8,825 bases of DNA from the NCBI GenBank assembly GCA_029239935.1, contig JARBTY010000121.1:1-8825 (forward strand). Direction: 5' to 3'. A model generated the notes under the pieces. The model made no database searches and was not told the DNA's origin. It saw only the letters and a list, made by a program, of their open reading frames with translations. This document shows, piece after piece, positions 5,268 through 8,825 of this stretch. This DNA is from Clostridia bacterium (GTDB lineage Bacteria; Bacillota_A; Clostridia; Lachnospirales; Cellulosilyticaceae). The translations under genes were made by a program, and so were the position numbers. The number at the start of each line of letters is the position of its first letter. Position 1 is the stretch's first letter.

Positions 5268-6548
5268 TTATAGTAGTCTTTTGTGGGTAAAATGTTTTTT
5301 ACCACTGGCATAGTCTGATACAATCTGACCATTTCCCGACAGTTTGTATTTATAAATAAGCAGTCCTTCTATTCCTACTGGCCCTCTTGCATGGATTTTA
5401 GAAGTACTTACGCCAACCTCTGCTCCAAAACCATATCTAAATCCATCACTAAACCTGGTAGAAACATTATGAAATACATTACCAGAATCCACAAGCATCA
5501 TAAATGTATCTGCCTTTTCTAGATTTTTAGTGACTATGCAGTCCGTATGACCCGAGCCATAATGATTAATATGATCTATGGCCTCTTTTAAATCCTCTAC
5601 TATCTTAATAGACAGCGTATAATCTAAATACTCGGTCTGCCAGTCTGCTTCATCTGCTTTTTCTGCTTCTATAATCTTTCTTGTCTCATCACAGCCCTTT
5701 AAAACCACTTGGTGGTGATCTAATGCGGCTTTAAGCTTTGGCAAAAAATGAGGTGCAATCGCTTTGTGCACCAATAGTGTCTCTAAAGCATTACACACTG
5801 CTACATACTGTACCTTTGAATCCGTTACTACTTTTACCGCCAGTTCTACATCTGCTTCATCATCCACATAGGTATGACATATGCCATCAGCATGCCCCAT
5901 AACTGGAATATCTGAATGCTTCATAATGTAACTCACAAAAGCATTAGACCCCCTAGGAACAAGTAAATCAATGAACTGATGCATCTTGAGAATCTCATTA
6001 ACATCCTCTCGGTTTTCCATCAGTGCAATCCATCCTGCCGGCATACCTGCCTCTTCTGTGGCTTCTTTAATCACTTGATAAAGTATTTTATTGGTTTCTT
6101 TGGCTTCACTTCCGCCTTTTAAAAGTACTGCATTACCACTTTTTAGACATAATGTTGAGATTTGAATCAGCGCATCTGGCCTTGATTCAAAAATAACGCC
6201 AATAACACCAATAGGACATGCCAATCTTGTGAGTATTAAATTTTCATCTAATTCTGTTTTTAATTGCACTTTCCCCACTGGATCCTCCAGCTGGCACAAG
6301 CTTTCAATCCCTTGTATGGCATCCTTTATTTTGCTTTCATCAAACTTAAGTCTTTTTAAAAGCGGCATAGCTACTTGTTCTTTTTCACTGTTTTCTATAT
6401 CTATCTGATTAGCTCTTTCTATGGCTTCTTTATTGACATCAAGAGCCTTTGCTATCGCTTTAAGTGCTTCATTCTTTTTGTCTCCATCCATCGCTGACAG
6501 CTTAATCCCAGCTTGCCTGGCTTTTTGGGCTGCTTCATACATATTCAT
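5268..6548 (-). CDS. proA: Glutamate-5-semialdehyde dehydrogenase (gamma-glutamyl phosphate reductase)
   Basis: A 426-residue cytoplasmic enzyme of the aldehyde dehydrogenase superfamily. It reduces L-glutamyl 5-phosphate with NADPH to glutamate semialdehyde, the second step of proline synthesis. Signatures in order: the nucleotide-binding CPIGVIGVIFESRP (111-124), LKSGNAVLLKGGSEA (135-149), VPRGSNAFV (198-205), GHADGICHTYVD (218-229), and the catalytic cysteine C252 in VQYVAVCNALETLLVH. The Arg-rich end VSTRFSDGFRYGFGAEVGVS is also typical. Length is normal and the active site looks whole. The start at 6548 is supported by AGGAGG at 6558-6563; a second ATG two codons in is 15 nt from that site and less likely. 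The usual partner proB (glutamate 5-kinase) is not next to it in the window. It has its own promoter candidate and leads into the foldase gene. Confidence 0.97.
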   Translation of the reverse strand: MNMYEAAQKARQAGIKLSAMDGDKKNEALKAIAKALDVNKEAIERANQIDIENSEKEQVAMPLLKRLKFDESKIKDAIQGIESLCQLEDPVGKVQLKTELDENLILTRLACPIGVIGVIFESRPDALIQISTLCLKSGNAVLLKGGSEAKETNKILYQVIKEATEEAGMPAGWIALMENREDVNEILKMHQFIDLLVPRGSNAFVSYIMKHSDIPVMGHADGICHTYVDDEADVELAVKVVTDSKVQYVAVCNALETLLVHKAIAPHFLPKLKAALDHHQVVLKGCDETRKIIEAEKADEADWQTEYLDYTLSIKIVEDLKEAIDHINHYGSGHTDCIVTKNLEKADTFMMLVDSGNVFHNVSTRFSDGFRYGFGAEVGVSTSKIHARGPVGIEGLLIYKYKLSGNGQIVSDYASGKKHFTHKRLL

Positions 6549-6584
6549 ACGGCTTCTCCTCCTTTTTTTATCCCCATGTTTTTA

Positions 6585-6613
6585 ATTATACCTTTTTTAT
6601 AATGTTCTTACAA
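6585..6613 (-). promoter_or_regulatory. Probable sigma-A promoter of proA
   Basis: On the minus strand TTGTAA (6613-6608) and a perfect TATAAT (6590-6585) are separated by 17 bp, in the 72-bp gap after ligA. It would let proA and the foldase be transcribed apart from pcrA-ligA. The -35 lies in the loop and first arm base of the inverted repeat at 6599-6620. Read-through from ligA is also possible, as I see no intrinsic terminator in the gap. Confidence 0.6.
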
Positions 6614-6620
6614 ACATTAT
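6599..6620. promoter_or_regulatory. Inverted repeat ATAATGTT-N6-AACATTAT over the proA -35 region
   Basis: Perfect 8-bp arms with a 6-bp spacer, ending immediately next to the ligA stop codon at 6621. Neither strand has a T tract after it, so it is not an intrinsic terminator. Its position over the -35 of the proA promoter is that of a repressor site. The regulator is unknown, and the AT-rich arms allow a chance origin. Confidence 0.4.
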
Positions 6621-8576
6621 CTATAGTATAAACTCTAAAAAGGCTTCTTCCGTAAGGATAGGAATCCCTAATTCCTTTGCTTTTTTATTTTTACTGGAGT
6701 TTGACAGGCTGTCATTATTAATCAGATAATCTGTATTTTTACTGACTGAAGCCGTGACTTTACCGCCCAAAGCCTCAATTTTTGCCTGTAATTCCTTTCG
6801 GTTTTTAAAGTGGGTAACATCCCCAGTGATGACAAAGGATTTGTCCTTAAGTTTTAAATCCTCAAGGCTTATGATGCTTTCTTGTTTGAAATGCAGTTCT
6901 TTGAGGAGCAGCTCCAGCATGTTTTGATTAGCTTCTAAAGAGAAGTATTCATTAAAGGCTTTTGCACTGACAGGTCCAATACCATCTATAGTGATTAACT
7001 CACTTTCCAGCACCTGCATCATCAGTGTGATGTCATAGTTAAAAGATTTACAGATTAACTTTGCTGTATTAAGTCCCACTTGGGCAATGCCCAAAGCATA
7101 AATAAAGTTAACAATACTCACCTCTCTGGATTTCTCAATAGAGCTGATAAGATTGCTGTAGGATTTGTCTCCAAGCCCCTCCATCTTTACAATCTGCTCT
7201 TTATAGTCACTAAGATGATACAGTGATACAAAATCCTGAAGATATCCTTTTTCTAAGAATTTATCAATAGTTGCTTCTGATAAGCCTTCTATGTTCATGG
7301 CATCTCTGCTTGTGAAATGCACAAACGCTCTTAGCCTTTGAGCTTTGCAGTTGGCATTTGTACAATAAAGGGTTTTTGAAGCTTTTTCTTGTTTAACTAC
7401 TGTATGAGCACCACAAACTGGACATGCCTCCGGTTCTTTAACCGGGCCTGTCTGTGTAAGGTTTTCTGATATTTGCGGGATAATCATGTTGGCTTTATAA
7501 ACCTTTATCGTATCCCCTATCCCTAACTTTAAGTCTTCCAAAATGCTTAGATTGTGTACACTTGCTCTTTCTACAGTTGTTCCTTCTATTTCTACAGGTT
7601 CAAAAACCGCTATGGGATTGATGAGCCCTGTCCTAGACGTATTCCACTCTATCATGCGAACGGTTGTCTGGGCAATTTCATCTTTCCATTTGTAAGCTAT
7701 AGAATCTTTGGGGAATTTCGAAGTTTCTCCAAGGGACTCTGAATAAGCGATATCATCATAGGTGAGGACTAAGCCGTCTGATGCAAACTCTTTCTTTAAT
7801 ATTTCCTGGGAAAAGTAATCTACAGCCTTTTCTATCGTTTCTTGTGTCACCTTTTTATACTCTACGATTTCAAAACCTTGGGAGTGAAGCCATTCTAGCT
7901 GCTCACTTTTTGTTTTCATTCCCTCTTTGCCCTCTACTATAGAAAAGACGTACAGTCGTACATTTCTTTTGGCTGTAATCTCTGAGTTGAGCTGCCTGAC
8001 ACTTCCGCTGCATAAATTTCTAGGGTTCTTATACTTTTCTTCTTTCTCACCTAAGCTGTCATTGATTTTTTGAAAATCAGAATAAGTAATAATAGCCTCT
8101 CCCCTTATGACAAGCCTTTCTTGATATTGGATTGTAAGAGGGATATTTTTAAAGACTTTGGCATTATTGGTGATATTTTCACCTATTTCTCCATTGCCTC
8201 TGGTCACAGCTCTTACTAATTTCCCCTGTTCATAGGTGCATACAATAGTAAGGCCATCTAGCTTCCAAGACAACAGTCCCTCTTGTCCATCCATAAATGA
8301 CTTTAGTTTACCAATCTCCTTAGTCTTATCTAAAGAAAGCATCTTTTTTGAATGGGTAACCTTTAAAAGACTTCCGGCTATTTCATAACCTACCTTTTGG
8401 GTCACACTTCCCGAAAGGATAACTCCCGTCTCTTCTTCAAGAGCCTGAAGCTCATCATAAAGTTTATCATATTCATAGTTGCTCATTATTTCGGTGTTTT
8501 CTTGCTCATAAACATAAGCTGCCTTACTTAATAAAGCTACTAACTCTCTCATTCTATCTATTTGCTGTGTATCCAT
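6621..8576 (-). CDS. ligA: NAD-dependent DNA ligase LigA (divergent type)
   Basis: A 651-residue ligase, slightly shorter than the usual 660-670. It seals nicks in replication and repair using NAD as AMP donor. Domains in order: Ia (about 1-65), adenylation domain with catalytic K105 in WKLDG (65-310), OB fold (315-380, with ASVHNLSI and YKANMIIPQI), zinc finger C385/C388/C405/C410, helix-hairpin-helix region (about 420-565) and C-terminal BRCT (about 575-651). E160 (RGEA) and the two arginines of NPRN and VRQL (R186, R194) are kept. Several normally conserved positions differ from E. coli LigA: H23 is E24, D32 is N33, the motif IV lysine K290 is T272, and GDG is GNG. I recall this sequence type as the ordinary LigA of Lachnospiraceae. 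ATG at 8576 has AGGAG at 8583-8587. It lies 30 bp after pcrA, as is common in Firmicutes. Confidence 0.95.
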   Translation of the reverse strand: MDTQQIDRMRELVALLSKAAYVYEQENTEIMSNYEYDKLYDELQALEEETGVILSGSVTQKVGYEIAGSLLKVTHSKKMLSLDKTKEIGKLKSFMDGQEGLLSWKLDGLTIVCTYEQGKLVRAVTRGNGEIGENITNNAKVFKNIPLTIQYQERLVIRGEAIITYSDFQKINDSLGEKEEKYKNPRNLCSGSVRQLNSEITAKRNVRLYVFSIVEGKEGMKTKSEQLEWLHSQGFEIVEYKKVTQETIEKAVDYFSQEILKKEFASDGLVLTYDDIAYSESLGETSKFPKDSIAYKWKDEIAQTTVRMIEWNTSRTGLINPIAVFEPVEIEGTTVERASVHNLSILEDLKLGIGDTIKVYKANMIIPQISENLTQTGPVKEPEACPVCGAHTVVKQEKASKTLYCTNANCKAQRLRAFVHFTSRDAMNIEGLSEATIDKFLEKGYLQDFVSLYHLSDYKEQIVKMEGLGDKSYSNLISSIEKSREVSIVNFIYALGIAQVGLNTAKLICKSFNYDITLMMQVLESELITIDGIGPVSAKAFNEYFSLEANQNMLELLLKELHFKQESIISLEDLKLKDKSFVITGDVTHFKNRKELQAKIEALGGKVTASVSKNTDYLINNDSLSNSSKNKKAKELGIPILTEEAFLEFIL

Positions 8577-8593
8577 AAGGCTCTCCTACTCCA

Positions 8594-8610
8594 ATAGGTT
8601 ATAGACCTAT
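8594..8610. repeat. Small inverted repeat between pcrA and ligA
   Basis: ATAGGT and ACCTAT, 6-bp arms with a 5-bp spacer, overlap the pcrA stop codon and end 18 bp before the ligA start. There is no T tract after it in the minus direction, so it does not look like a terminator. It may be a weak RNA hairpin in the operon or chance. Confidence 0.3.
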
Positions 8611-8825
8611 ATTTTTTGCAATTTAGCAAATCTTGTACTTAATTTTCTAGTTTCTCCACCTTTAAACTCAATGGTCACAAAAGTATCTTCTTTAGTCTGG
8701 CTGATTTCTTTTATCGTCCCTTGTCCAAACATCTTATGACGTACCACATCTCCTTCTATAAAATCCAAAACAGGCTGCGGCAGATTTTCTATTTTTTTCA
8801 CACCAAAGTTGCCCATTGCCCCTTT
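8607..8825 (-). CDS. pcrA: ATP-dependent DNA helicase PcrA/UvrD, C-terminal fragment (runs off the window)
   Basis: The reading frame is open to the window edge (KGAMGNFG...), so the ATG at 8816 is internal rather than a start. The 73 visible residues are the small Tudor-like C-terminal domain of Gram-positive PcrA, recognisable by GDVVRHKMFGQGTIKEI and then VTIEFKGGETRKLSTRFAKLQKI. In PcrA this domain follows the superfamily 1 helicase core and binds RNA polymerase and other partners, linking the helicase to repair and to clearing of stalled complexes. None of the helicase motifs are in the window, so the assignment rests on this tail and on the position directly upstream of ligA, a known pcrA-ligA order. 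Confidence 0.85.
   Translation of the reverse strand, partial: KGAMGNFGVKKIENLPQPVLDFIEGDVVRHKMFGQGTIKEISQTKEDTFVTIEFKGGETRKLSTRFAKLQKI

Noticed and set aside
5240..5332. Longer N-terminus for the foldase starting inside proA.
   Set aside because: The extra residues have no family resemblance and overlap the end of proA. AAAGGAG 8 nt before the ATG at 5239 marks the start, which also places the zinc ribbon at the N-terminus.
1..8825. Search for mobile elements, CRISPR arrays, tRNA or rRNA genes, riboswitches and toxin-antitoxin or phage-defence genes.
   Set aside because: No transposase, integrase, spaced direct repeats, cloverleaf, aptamer-like leader or defence gene was recognised. The genes are ordinary chromosomal functions.

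Overview
The window looks like chromosomal DNA from an anaerobic, AT-rich Firmicute of the class Clostridia, plausibly Lachnospirales. Three things support this. A reverse rubrerythrin is present, an enzyme typical of strict anaerobes. The pcrA tail followed by ligA is an arrangement known in Firmicutes. The LigA belongs to a divergent type (GNG instead of GDG, NLCSGSVRQLN instead of NAAAGSLRQLD) that I associate from memory with Lachnospiraceae. Ribosome binding sites are strong GGAGG types and several promoters are near-consensus sigma-A sites. The species cannot be named from the sequence alone.

Layout, left to right. Positions 1-71 (minus) hold the first codons of a ketopantoate-reductase-like gene. 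It is divergent from a TetR-family regulator at 227-793 (plus), and the 155-bp gap is full of TGTTGA/TCAACA inverted repeats. A MATE efflux pump (1060-2445, minus) lies downstream of a MarR regulator (2503-2940, minus). The marR promoter is a perfect TTGACA-17-TATAAT with a GTAGAnnTCTAC palindrome in its spacer, and the same palindrome recurs just ahead of the MATE gene. Next is a monocistronic reverse rubrerythrin (3219-3761, minus) with its own promoter, a PerR-like box and a strong terminator. The right half is a minus-strand series: the 3' end of pcrA (8607-8825), ligA (6621-8576), proA (5268-6548, with an apparent promoter of its own) and a membrane-anchored PpiC-type foldase with a cytoplasmic zinc ribbon (3965-5239), closed by an intrinsic terminator at about 3894-3938.

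How the parts work together. pcrA-ligA is DNA replication and repair housekeeping. proA makes the proline precursor glutamate semialdehyde and appears to share a transcript with the foldase. The left half is a stress and efflux patch: two regulator/target pairs (TetR with a reductase, MarR with MATE) and a peroxide-detoxifying rubrerythrin. I see no mobile element, CRISPR array, tRNA or rRNA. I also see no clearly new multi-gene system. The most interesting points are the operator arrays, the zinc-ribbon foldase, and the LigA with substitutions at several positions known to be important in E. coli LigA.
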